DNA of 48,860 bases from Candidatus Zixiibacteriota bacterium (GTDB taxonomy: Bacteria; RBG-13-66-14; B26-G2; WVWN01), in NCBI GenBank assembly GCA_011773985.1, contig WVWN01000065.1:54954-103813 (forward strand), read 5' to 3'. The position numbers and the translations under genes were made by a program. Below are positions 25,758 through 34,138 of the stretch, piece by piece (the first letter of the stretch is position 1; each line of letters starts with the position of its first letter). Below the pieces are notes generated by a model that made no database searches, was not told the DNA's origin, and worked only from the letters and a program-made list of their open reading frames with translations.

Positions 25758-28155
25758 GACGTTCGCCGTCCCGCTTTAATAAATACAGATAAACGCCCGA
25801 AGCCACGTCGGCGCGCCACGCCCACGCGCCTCCCGAATCCGGCGCGCCCGCGGCCACTTTTGCCCCCGCCAGGTCGTAAATGCTTATCGACGCGTCGGAG
25901 GGTACGTTATCGAAAGTGACGCCGACGGCGCCGGAGGTCGAGGGCTTGTACGGGTTGGGATACACGCGGGCCGCGGCCAGCGATAAAACGGGGCCCTTGT
26001 CCATTAGCCCCGCCCACGCCGCCGCGGTCGCCGCAGCCAGGCGAGCGTTCATCGCGATAAAAGGCAACGATAGATGGTCGGGAGTATCCGTGACCTTATG
26101 GTAGTGGGGATACACGCCTTTGCTATCGTCCTCCGTGAGAAGAACCGCGGCGTATCCTTTCTGCCAGAAGGAGTAGTGGTCGCTGTTCGCTTTGAACGCA
26201 TTATTCTCGCCTCCCAATATTAATTCCGGCACGTAGAGCCGGCGGCCCTGCGCCGCGGCCGAATACATCCAGCTAGAGTCGTCTTTGTAAAACAACGTAG
26301 AATCGTTCGGGCCGCGGCCTACGTAACCCACCATGTCCATGTTCCACACGCCGCGGATGTCGTCCCCGCGGGCCTTAGCGCGCCGCGCGTAATCACGGCT
26401 CCCGACTAACCCTTGCTCCTCGCCCGCGAAGAGCACTATCCTCACCGTCCGCTCGAACGCCGCCTTGGCGAACACCCGCGCCACCGCGAGCGCCGCCACG
26501 ACGCCCGAGGCGTTGTCGTCCGCGCCGGGTGCGCACCGCCGCGGCTCGTCCGAGATGCTGTCGTAGTGGGCGACGACGAGAAATTGGACGTCGCCCTCCT
26601 CGCGGCCGGGAACGTCACACACGACGTTGTACCACCCGAGCTCTTCCGGAAGGTTGTCGCGCAAACTCACCCAGCGCGCGCCGCCGTCCCCGGTGTAGTC
26701 GACGCAGGAGCCGTAGCCGCAAGCCCAACCGTCCGCGGCCGAGGCGAAGGAAACCGCCGTCAACGGGAAATCCGCAGGCGCGTCTATCTTACGCCAACTC
26801 GAGCCGCCGTCCGCCGTCCGGAGTACGGCCCCCTTCTCACCCCCCACGGCCACACCTTTTTTATTATCGAAGAAATGGACCGCGCCTAAGTACTCGCCCT
26901 TCGCCACGTCGTAGCGCTGGACTTCCCAATTTACGCCGCCGTCTTTCGTATGCATAATGACGTCGTAGTGGTTGCCGACGACCCAACCCTCGTCGCGCGA
27001 GACGAAGCTCAAACCCGTCAGCTCCACAACCTCGGACGGCTGCTGCGGGTCGGAGAAGGGAGTCCGCCGCCGGACCCACGTCGTGCCGCCGTCGTCCGTG
27101 CGCCGAACTTCGCCGTGCCAGCCGACGGCGTAACCGCGGAGGTTGTCGACGAACTGAATCTCGAAAAGGGTCTCGGCCATATTACTCGGTTGTTTTTCCC
27201 AGCTCGAGCCGCCGTCGACGGTGTGCAAGATGACGCCGCCGGTCCCGCAAGCCCAACCCTCGTTCCGACTCTCGAAATGTACGCCCGTCAGGTGGCGGTC
27301 CGTCGGCTTAGGAAGCCGGCGCCAGCTCGAGCCGCCGTCCGCGGTTTGCAGTACGGTCCCGTTCGCGCCGACGATCCAACCGTACGTCGCGTCGTAGAAG
27401 AAAACGTCGACGAGCTCCTCGTCCGTGCCGCTTTTTTGGACGACCCAGCTCGAGCCGCCGTCGCCGGTGCGCAGAATCAACCCCGAAGCGCCCACCACCC
27501 ATCCCCGCTTCGTACCCGGAACGAAGAAGCACGAGTCGAAATCGTGCGCCGTAATGAATACGTCGTAGCGCGGCGAAAGGCCGAAGGAGGCGAAGCGGTC
27601 GTAGAGGAGCTCCGCGGCCACGTCGAGGTAGGGGGAATAAGAGTAGCGCGTCGGTAACGCCGTCAACGCCGCGAGGTCGTCTTCGATATCCCCGGCCTTG
27701 ATGCGGCTCAGGATGTATTGAATACGGCCGTCGGCAAGGTTTATCGACGGCGGCGGGGTCGGCTTTCGTTCCGGCAAGCGCGCGGGCACGAGCCGCCGCC
27801 ACGCCCCGCGGAGCGCCTTCATCGGCTCGTCGTAGACGAAGCCGTATTGCCGGCTGAGCAAGACCTCCCCCGCATCCGCGAGCAGGACCTCGCCGAAGGA
27901 CGCGAGCGCAGGCGGCGGGACGCCCTCGACGCGATAATAGAAACGGCCTCCCGCGTAAGGAAGCAGCGTTTCGCCGAGGCCGACGGCCTCGGCCCCGCAG
28001 AACAAGTGGAGGCTACCGACCTGCCCCAAATAATATGCGTCGGCTTCCTTTTCGAAATCGAAATCCCCGGCGCCGGGCGCGGCGACGACCAGAGGGCCGT
28101 ACGCGGCGCCGGCCGCGCCGGTTGCGATTAGTACCACGCCCCAGGTTACCTTCAT
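25729..28155 (-). CDS. Secreted M28 peptidase with inserted seven-bladed YCF48-type propeller and T9SS-like C-terminus
   Basis: The 808-residue protein has a signal peptide (about 1-18). Residues about 135-200 look like the N-terminal lobe of an M28 aminopeptidase (ALTALPTRYSYSPY, then LLYDRFASFGLSPRYDV). About 205-500 are seven YCF48/BNR-like repeats, each ending in xDGGxxW. The peptidase then resumes: YNVVCDVPG, HYDS near 530, DDNASG near 545, GEEQGLVGS near 575, NMDMVGY near 603 and HYHKVTDTPDH near 683, which supplies the two-zinc ligands. The end (about 730-808) is a FlgD-like/T9SS-type domain: VYPNPYKPST, SIYDLAGAKV and SGVYLYLLKRDG. It starts ATGA-overlapped with the PHP gene. Export by a type IX-like route is inferred. 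Confidence 0.88.
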   Translation of the reverse strand: MKVTWGVVLIATGAAGAAYGPLVVAAPGAGDFDFEKEADAYYLGQVGSLHLFCGAEAVGLGETLLPYAGGRFYYRVEGVPPPALASFGEVLLADAGEVLLSRQYGFVYDEPMKALRGAWRRLVPARLPERKPTPPPSINLADGRIQYILSRIKAGDIEDDLAALTALPTRYSYSPYLDVAAELLYDRFASFGLSPRYDVFITAHDFDSCFFVPGTKRGWVVGASGLILRTGDGGSSWVVQKSGTDEELVDVFFYDATYGWIVGANGTVLQTADGGSSWRRLPKPTDRHLTGVHFESRNEGWACGTGGVILHTVDGGSSWEKQPSNMAETLFEIQFVDNLRGYAVGWHGEVRRTDDGGTTWVRRRTPFSDPQQPSEVVELTGLSFVSRDEGWVVGNHYDVIMHTKDGGVNWEVQRYDVAKGEYLGAVHFFDNKKGVAVGGEKGAVLRTADGGSSWRKIDAPADFPLTAVSFASAADGWACGYGSCVDYTGDGGARWVSLRDNLPEELGWYNVVCDVPGREEGDVQFLVVAHYDSISDEPRRCAPGADDNASGVVAALAVARVFAKAAFERTVRIVLFAGEEQGLVGSRDYARRAKARGDDIRGVWNMDMVGYVGRGPNDSTLFYKDDSSWMYSAAAQGRRLYVPELILGGENNAFKANSDHYSFWQKGYAAVLLTEDDSKGVYPHYHKVTDTPDHLSLPFIAMNARLAAATAAAWAGLMDKGPVLSLAAARVYPNPYKPSTSGAVGVTFDNVPSDASISIYDLAGAKVAAGAPDSGGAWAWRADVASGVYLYLLKRDGERRAGKVAVIK

Positions 28156-29060
28156 CGGACCGCGCGCACCTCGCCTCGCGCCTTGAGCTCCTCGACGACG
28201 GCGTAGGAGTTATGTTCTAAATCGCCCAACCAGACGTGGGGTTTGACTGCGGCGCCGTGGAAGTCCGAGCCAGCGGTCGCGACGAGGCCGAGCCGCCGGG
28301 CGAGCGCCGCGAACGCGCGGCTTTGCCCTCCGTTATGGTAAGAGGTATAAGCCTCGATGCCCGCCATCCCCGCCGCGGCGAGCTCCGCGAATACCGCCTC
28401 GTCTTCCGGAAGGTGGAACCTGTCGCCGGGGTGCGCGAATACGGCCACGCCGCCCGAAGCCCGTATCACGTCGACGGCCTCCCGCGGCGACATACGGCTC
28501 ACCGGGAAATAGGCGGGCGTGCCGTGGGAGAGCAAGTCGCGGTCGAAGTGGAAGTACGGTGCCGCGGCCTTGGGCGGCCGGCGGAGCGGCTCGAGCAACG
28601 GATGGCCGTCGTTCGCCGGGTCGTTCAGCGCCACGCGGCCTATGACCGGCCCCACGGGCGGCCGGCCGCGGCCCTCCTTTGCCAGTTTATCGTCGTCGAC
28701 GATTATCCCCAACTCGCGCAAGTTGGCCAGGCGCCCGACAGCCTGGCGCCGCCGCGCTTCGGTCAAGGCCTCGAGCGCCCGCGTTAGGGCTTCGGCTTCC
28801 CAATCGATGAAGTAACCCAGTATATGCACCCACCGCTCGCGCAGGTCGCAGGTCAGCTCGACGCCGGGAATGGTTTCGACGGTACTCGACGCCCCGGCGT
28901 CCATAAACTCCGGCAGGCCGCCTACGTCGTCGTGGTCGGTGAGCGCGGCCGCGGCCAACCCGTTTTCCCGGGCGAGGCGGACGAGGTCCGCCGGCGGGTA
29001 CTGGCCGTCACTCGAGTAAACGCTGTGGAGGTGTAAATCTACGCGCCCTTTGCGGCGCAT
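28152..29060 (-). CDS. PHP-domain phosphoesterase
   Basis: The 302-residue protein has a PHP metal-dependent phosphoesterase fold. VDLHLHSVYSSDGQYPP lies at the N-terminus with the first His ligands, then ALTDHDDVGGLPEF near 39, PGVELTC near 65, VFAHPGDRFHL near 205 and TAGSDFHGAAVKPHV near 265. The family includes 3',5'-nucleotide bisphosphate phosphatases (YciV/RnmA type), which would fit next to nrnA, the nanoRNase/pAp phosphatase; the exact substrate is inferred. ATG at 29060 directly abuts the truB stop, and the gene ends in an ATGA overlap with the M28 gene. Confidence 0.88.
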   Translation of the reverse strand: MRRKGRVDLHLHSVYSSDGQYPPADLVRLARENGLAAAALTDHDDVGGLPEFMDAGASSTVETIPGVELTCDLRERWVHILGYFIDWEAEALTRALEALTEARRRQAVGRLANLRELGIIVDDDKLAKEGRGRPPVGPVIGRVALNDPANDGHPLLEPLRRPPKAAAPYFHFDRDLLSHGTPAYFPVSRMSPREAVDVIRASGGVAVFAHPGDRFHLPEDEAVFAELAAAGMAGIEAYTSYHNGGQSRAFAALARRLGLVATAGSDFHGAAVKPHVWLGDLEHNSYAVVEELKARGEVRAVR

Positions 29061-29981
29061 CTAGGAATCACCCAACTCCTCTGCTTTAACGAGAATCGTG
29101 TCGGGTTTGACCTGGCCGCCCGCCGTCGCGACGCCGACGCCGACGAGGCCGCCGTCGTCCGAGAGCAGGCGAACGGCGCCCCCGGGGGAAAGTGGTTCGG
29201 GCACCGGTACCGGGCGCCCTTGCACGGCGGCCGTCACTCCCGCCGCGGAGAGCCTCACCGCGGGCAGCTCCGGCAAAAGGGCCGCGGCGTGCGTGAAGTG
29301 CGGGGGGCAGAGTACGGCATCCAAGTCCGCCTCCTGCAAGCGGCTTTGGGGCAGCGCCTGCCCGAGGACGAAAGGCCCCACCGCCAAACGCACCAAGTCC
29401 ACGACGTGCGCGCCCACGCCTAGCTTTCGGCCTATATCGCGCGCGAGCGCCCGGACGTACGTACCGCCGCCGCACTCGACGAGCGCGGTAAAGGTAGGCG
29501 GCGTTACGTCGATCACCTCCAGGCGATAGACGCTGACCGTCCGAGAGGGCGCGGCCACCGCGTCGCCCCGGCGCGCTTTTCGGTAGAGCGGCTCGCCGCG
29601 GTGCTTGACCGCGGAGAACGTCGGGACCCTTTGCACTATCTCGCCGACGAACGAACGCGCCACGGCGGCCAACGCGCCGTACGTATCGGCGGGTACCGCG
29701 CGTTCGTAAACGACTTCGCCCTCTTCGTCGCCGCTCGAGGTCTCCGCGCCCAACTTGATAACCGCGCGGTACTCCTTCTTATAACCCACGAAAAAGCGCG
29801 CGAGCCTCGTAACGCGGCCGAAGAGGATAGGGAGCACGCCGCGCGCCGCCGGGTCGAGGGTCCCGGCGTGGCCTACGCGCCTTATGCCCAACGCTTGCCG
29901 TACCACATCGACCACGTCATGCGACGTCGGCCCACGCGCCTTATCCACGTTTATTACGCCGCCTATTGTAAACGCAGCCAT
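29061..29981 (-). CDS. truB: tRNA pseudouridine(55) synthase TruB
   Basis: The 306-residue enzyme makes pseudouridine 55 in the T-loop of tRNAs. Motifs: GVINVDKARGPTSHDVV at the N-terminus, GHAGTLDPAARGVLPI near 40-55 with the catalytic Asp, YKKEYRAVIKLG near 70, and PTFSAVKHRGEPLY near 120. CGGGTYVRALARDIG follows near 165. A C-terminal PUA-like region covers about 225-300. The frame is open 63 codons further upstream as an Arg-rich shadow of nrnA; the ATG at 29981 gives the normal N-terminus and follows GGAGG closely. It overlaps the nrnA end by 19 bases. Confidence 0.95.
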   Translation of the reverse strand: MAAFTIGGVINVDKARGPTSHDVVDVVRQALGIRRVGHAGTLDPAARGVLPILFGRVTRLARFFVGYKKEYRAVIKLGAETSSGDEEGEVVYERAVPADTYGALAAVARSFVGEIVQRVPTFSAVKHRGEPLYRKARRGDAVAAPSRTVSVYRLEVIDVTPPTFTALVECGGGTYVRALARDIGRKLGVGAHVVDLVRLAVGPFVLGQALPQSRLQEADLDAVLCPPHFTHAAALLPELPAVRLSAAGVTAAVQGRPVPVPEPLSPGGAVRLLSDDGGLVGVGVATAGGQVKPDTILVKAEELGDS

Positions 29982-30931
29982 TCCTCCACCTCGGCCAGAA
30001 CGGATCGCCGAACGTCTTCCAGCCGGCCTTCGACGAAGCAGCCGGCCGCGGCGGCGTGGCCGCCGCCGCCGTGCGCGACGGCGAGTTCGCTCACGTCCAA
30101 CTCCTCGGCGGCGCGGAAGGAAATCCTGACGCCGCCCTCCAATTCGCGGAAGAGGACGCCCACGTGACACCCATCGACAGAACGCGTGAAATCGACTAGC
30201 CCCTCCGTATCTTCGACCCGCGCGCCGGCGCGCGCTAACGCGTCGGCCGTTACCGTCATGCTAACTACGCCCCCCCGCCGCTCCAGCGTGCCGAGCGCCG
30301 CGCCCAAAACGTTCATATACGATACGGGGTAACGCCGATAGAGCTCGCGCTCAACCTCGGCCGGCGAGACGCCTCGCGCTACAAGGTCCGCGGCCATATC
30401 GAAGGCCCAGGCGTTGGTGTTGGAATAGGTGAAGTTGCCGGTGTCGGCAACGAGCCCTACGTACAAACATAACGCCGTCTCGGGGGGCCATTCTTCAGCC
30501 AATTCTCTCAGTACGACCCAGACCATGGCCGCGGCCGCGGGCGCATTCGGCTCCACCCAATTAAGCGTTCCGAAGCCGTGGCCCGCAGCGTGGTGGTCGA
30601 CGTTGACGACAAGGCCATCTCGCGCGAACGCCGCAACAGGCGCGGGCAGGCGCCCCGCGTCTGCGCTGTCGAGCGCGACGACGACATCGCCTTCTCGCAA
30701 CCCGGGCAGCTCGCTCGCCGCCAACTCTTCGAACCCGGGGAGAAAACCGTAGCGTCGCGGCGGCGAGTTCAAAGGCCACGCCACCGCGCCCCGCCCCAAC
30801 GCCCTGAGCGCGTGAACGAAACCGAGGACGCTACCGACGGCGTCGCCGTCCGGCTCCGCGTGCGTCGCGAGGACGACCCGCGAAGCGGCCTTAACCACCT
30901 CCGCTATTCTCGCCGCCGCCGGGTGAATCAT
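29963..30931 (-). CDS. nrnA: DHH/DHHA1 phosphoesterase, NrnA-type nanoRNase/pAp phosphatase
   Basis: The 322-residue enzyme degrades oligoribonucleotides of two to five bases and dephosphorylates 3'-phosphoadenosine 5'-phosphate. DHH-family ligands: THAEPDGDAVGS near 24, ALDSAD near 86, VDHHAAGHGFG near 112 and GLVADTGNFTYSNT near 157. A DHHA1 domain at the C-terminus shows ISFRA and HGGGGHAAAAGC near 290-300. Its place between rbfA and truB matches the common bacterial order. The start ATG overlaps rbfA by 41 bases. Confidence 0.93.
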   Translation of the reverse strand: MIHPAAARIAEVVKAASRVVLATHAEPDGDAVGSVLGFVHALRALGRGAVAWPLNSPPRRYGFLPGFEELAASELPGLREGDVVVALDSADAGRLPAPVAAFARDGLVVNVDHHAAGHGFGTLNWVEPNAPAAAAMVWVVLRELAEEWPPETALCLYVGLVADTGNFTYSNTNAWAFDMAADLVARGVSPAEVERELYRRYPVSYMNVLGAALGTLERRGGVVSMTVTADALARAGARVEDTEGLVDFTRSVDGCHVGVLFRELEGGVRISFRAAEELDVSELAVAHGGGGHAAAAGCFVEGRLEDVRRSVLAEVEEWLRLQ

Positions 30932-31283
30932 CAGCTTCCAATTCTTTTAGTATCTCGAAAACGCGGACCGCCGACCGGTATTGTTTATCCAACCGGAAGC
31001 GGATGCGAGGCGTCCGGCGCAGCCGAACCCGGGCGCCCACCAACCTTTGAACGAAAGGACGACACCGCGCCAGCGCGGTCAGGCTCTCCGAGACCTGCTC
31101 TTCATCCCCGTAGACGCTCACGTATACGTCGGCAAACTGCAAATCGGGTGATACCCTCGCCCACAACACCGTCACCGCCCGGGCGGCCGGCTCCGTTACC
31201 TGCGAGGCCAAAATATCCGCGACCTCTTTCTTGATCAGCCGTTCCACGCGTGCTGTACGATTGCCGCCCTGCACGTCGCTCAC
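30891..31283 (-). CDS. rbfA: Ribosome-binding factor A
   Basis: The 130-residue KH-fold protein helps 16S rRNA 5'-end maturation and late 30S assembly. It starts SDVQGGNRTARVERLIKKEVADIL and contains VTVLWARVSPDLQFADVYVSV near 37-57 and RTPRIRFRLDKQYRSA near 88-103, the usual core. A short Gly-rich C-terminal extension overlaps nrnA by 41 bases. GTG start, 29 bases after the DUF503 gene. Confidence 0.92.
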   Translation of the reverse strand: MSDVQGGNRTARVERLIKKEVADILASQVTEPAARAVTVLWARVSPDLQFADVYVSVYGDEEQVSESLTALARCRPFVQRLVGARVRLRRTPRIRFRLDKQYRSAVRVFEILKELEADDSPGGGENSGGG

Positions 31284-31312
31284 CGCCCGGAAGTTAGCTC
31301 GGGTCGCTGCAC

Positions 31313-31618
31313 CTATAGCTCGAGAACCTCGCCCTCGAAGGTCAGGTCGAGGTCGCCGAAACGCCGCTCCAAGTGATTTTCGAACTTGGAGAGCAACGCG
31401 TCCGCCCGAGGCCGCGCGTTCGCCAGGCCAGCGAAGGCGACGACCGCCCGCGTCCGTTCCTCCAAGCCGTCGACTTCGGCTGCGGCTGCGCCGAAGCGGT
31501 AGCGCATCCCGTCCTTCAAGCTCCGAACCACCGTCCGTTTATCTTTCATAGTACGCGCGCCCTGCAAACGGACCGTGACGGTTAACAGCACCAAATAAGG
31601 CCTTCTATCTTCCCTCAT
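31313..31618 (-). CDS. DUF503 (YlxP-like) protein
   Basis: The 101-residue protein starts YLVLLTVTVRLQGARTMKDK and contains SLKDGMRYRFGAAAAEV and a C-terminal FENHLERRF, the DUF503 signature. In Firmicutes the homologue YlxP sits in the same place between infB and rbfA and has been linked to ribosome or tRNA biology, without a settled mechanism. ATG at 31618 overlaps the infB stop (ATGA), so it is translationally coupled. Confidence 0.88.
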   Translation of the reverse strand: MREDRRPYLVLLTVTVRLQGARTMKDKRTVVRSLKDGMRYRFGAAAAEVDGLEERTRAVVAFAGLANARPRADALLSKFENHLERRFGDLDLTFEGEVLEL

Positions 31619-34083
31619 TTGCGCTCGAGCCTACGGGCGATCTTGCGCTCCTCTAGCACCTCGATGACGTCGCCTACCTCCACTTCCGCAAAACCACTTA
31701 TTATTATGCCGCATTCCAGGCCCTGCTGGACCTCCCTCACGTCGTCGCGGAAACGGCGCAGCGAGGAGACGACGCCCTCGTGCAAGAGCTGGCCGTCCCG
31801 CAAAATCCGGACGCGGGCGCCGCGGAAGACACGGCCGCTTTTCACCAGGCTGCCCGCGACGCGCGTCGAGCTGGTAATGTCGAAAATCTGACGGACCTCC
31901 GCCGTCCCCACGACTTCGGTAACGACCTCGGGTTCGAGCAGGCCCTCGAGCGCGGCCCGGACGTCCTCTATAGTTTCGTAGACGACGTCGTAATTCCGTA
32001 CTTCTACGCCCTCGCGTTGTGCCAATTTCCTGGCTTTGGCCTCTACGCCGACGCGGTAAGCTACCAGCACCGCTCGCGAAGCACTCGCCAGGAGGACGTC
32101 GCCCTCGTTAACCGCTCCCACGCCGGCGTGGAGTATCTTCGGCGTCACTTCGTCGCTTCCCAAACGGCTCAGGTGTTCCACGAGGGCTTCGGCCGAGCCG
32201 GCCACGTCCGCCTTTACGACCAGGTTCAACTCCGCCTTCTCGCCCTCTTCGAGCTGCTTGTACCAATCGTCCAGGGAGAACGCCGGCTCGATTTCCTCTT
32301 CAGCCTTCGGCTCGAGCGACAAGAGCTCGGCTAGGCCGCGGGCGCCTTTATAGTCGAGGACCGCAACCAAAATGTCGCCCGCGGCGGGAACGCCCTCGGC
32401 GCCCAGCACCGAGACCGGCGTGGAAGGTCCGGCCTCCTTTACCTTCTTTCCGTCAACGTCGAACATGGCTCGCACGCGGCCTGCCCATTTACCAACCACG
32501 AACGGGTCGCCTATCTTCAAAACGCCACGCTGGACTAGGACCGTCACAACGGCCCCCCGCCCGCGGTCGAGCGTGGACTCGACGACCACGCCCACCGCGC
32601 GCGCGGCCAAGTCGCCCTTCAACTCCATTATCTCGGATTGGAGCGAAACTGCCTCCAATAATTTATCCAAACCTTCGCCCCTAAGAGCGGAGACCTCAGC
32701 GGAGAGCACCTCGCCGCCCCAATCTTCCGTCGTAACGCCGTGCTCAGCCAAACCCCTCTTAACGCGCAAAGGGTCCGCCTCCGGCTTGTCCATCTTGGTT
32801 ATGGCCACGACGATGGGGACATGCGCCGCCTTGGCGTGGCTTATGGACTCCAGCGTTTGAGGCATGACGCCATCGTCGGCCGCGACCACGAGGACGACGA
32901 CGTCCGTAACTTGGGCACCGCGCGCCCTCATCTGCGTGAATACTTCGTGGCCGGGCGTGTCTATGAAAACTATTTCGCCGAAACGGCCTTCCACGACCGA
33001 GGCGCCGATGTGTTGGGTAATGCCGCCCGATTCCGAGGCCACGACGTTCGTATTCCTTAGGGCGTCGAGGAGCGTGGTCTTGCCGTGGTCGACGTGCCCC
33101 AGCACGGCTACCACCGGCCTACGCGGTTCGATCCTAGGTTCGGTGGGTTCGGTCTCGGCTTCTAGGCCGAGCTCCCCAGCGGCCTCGGCCTGCTCGCCCA
33201 CGTCCAAAATGCTCAACGGCGTCAAATCGCGACGGCCTTTTTTCTTGAAAAACTCCTGGAGTTTCTCTCTGGATACGTCGAGCGCGATCGCGAGTTCCCC
33301 CACCGTTTGCTCGCCCCGGAAGCGTATTTTTTTCTTGGGAAGTACTTTGGGTTCCGCTGCCGGTTCGGCCTTAACCCTCCGGGCGTAGGCGCGCGACCTC
33401 TCGGGCACGCCCCTTTTGATTCGGACTGCCCTATCGGCACGGGCGCGGCGCCCGCGGCGCGCGCGTGGCCGCGTCGTACGGCTCGACTTCGCCAAGCGGC
33501 GTAAGGCTTCCGTCGGTACGGTCGCGCCTCGGTCTTCCTCGATCTCGTCGATAACGCGTTCCCGGGCATCCTTCTCGATAACGCGGGGCGGCTTCTTCCC
33601 CCGCGCGGCTTTCGCCTCATCTTCGGCAGGAACTACTTCCGTCTCCTGCGGCGCGGCTTCAGGTTGCTCCACTTTTACCTCTTGGGCGGGCGGTTCCTTT
33701 ATTACCTTCTCGGTCTTGGCCTTCTTTTTTGCCGGCTTTTTCTCCGCGGCCTCGACCGCCTCAGCCACGGCCACCCCCGCCTTTCCGGCCGCCTCCACCA
33801 CTTCCGGCTCGAGCTCTTCCTTCTTCTTGCGCGGCGCCTTCTTCCGGAGGCGTGCCTTTCCCGGCGACGGTTTCGCCATCTCCGGAATGACAACGCGCTT
33901 CTCCTCCTCGGACCGGTCCTTTATCCCGAATAAGTACGCGCGCAATTTCGCCTCGTCTTCCGGCGAAACTACGCTGTTCGCAGCTTTCACCCCGACGCCG
34001 ATCTCGCGCAATATTCCGATCAGCTCTTTGCTGGTCCGGTTAAGCGCTTTGGCTATCTCGTGGACCCTTCTTTTGGCGGCCAA
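31615..34083 (-). CDS. infB: Translation initiation factor IF-2
   Basis: The 822-residue GTPase brings initiator fMet-tRNA to the 30S subunit. The N-terminal IF2N domain starts [20 protein letters not shown], followed by a Lys/Glu/Pro-rich linker to about 240 and a second IF2N-like segment near 255-290. The G domain follows: [15 protein letters not shown] near 326, [10 protein letters not shown] near 352, DTPGHEVF near 374 and ITKMDKPE near 430. Domains II to IV run to the end. Start is TTG (34081-34083), with GAGGTG about 9 bases upstream. ylxR and ylxQ, often found between nusA and infB, are absent from the 55-base gap. Confidence 0.97.
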   Translation of the reverse strand: MAAKRRVHEIAKALNRTSKELIGILREIGVGVKAANSVVSPEDEAKLRAYLFGIKDRSEEEKRVVIPEMAKPSPGKARLRKKAPRKKKEELEPEVVEAAGKAGVAVAEAVEAAEKKPAKKKAKTEKVIKEPPAQEVKVEQPEAAPQETEVVPAEDEAKAARGKKPPRVIEKDARERVIDEIEEDRGATVPTEALRRLAKSSRTTRPRARRGRRARADRAVRIKRGVPERSRAYARRVKAEPAAEPKVLPKKKIRFRGEQTVGELAIALDVSREKLQEFFKKKGRRDLTPLSILDVGEQAEAAGELGLEAETEPTEPRIEPRRPVVAVLGHVDHGKTTLLDALRNTNVVASESGGITQHIGASVVEGRFGEIVFIDTPGHEVFTQMRARGAQVTDVVVLVVAADDGVMPQTLESISHAKAAHVPIVVAITKMDKPEADPLRVKRGLAEHGVTTEDWGGEVLSAEVSALRGEGLDKLLEAVSLQSEIMELKGDLAARAVGVVVESTLDRGRGAVVTVLVQRGVLKIGDPFVVGKWAGRVRAMFDVDGKKVKEAGPSTPVSVLGAEGVPAAGDILVAVLDYKGARGLAELLSLEPKAEEEIEPAFSLDDWYKQLEEGEKAELNLVVKADVAGSAEALVEHLSRLGSDEVTPKILHAGVGAVNEGDVLLASASRAVLVAYRVGVEAKARKLAQREGVEVRNYDVVYETIEDVRAALEGLLEPEVVTEVVGTAEVRQIFDITSSTRVAGSLVKSGRVFRGARVRILRDGQLLHEGVVSSLRRFRDDVREVQQGLECGIIISGFAEVEVGDVIEVLEERKIARRLERK

Positions 34084-34138
34084 AGCTTAACACCTCGCTC
34101 GGTTCAGCAGCGGAGGGGAATTTTCGCCAAGCCCGGAA

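Noticed and set aside
25729-28155. YCF48-like repeats as evidence for photosystem II assembly
   Set aside because: These repeats are generic BNR-type propeller blades; no photosynthesis gene is present and the host domain is an M28 peptidase.
29982-30170. 63-codon upstream extension of truB
   Set aside because: Arg-rich shadow of nrnA; the conserved TruB N-terminus begins at 29981.
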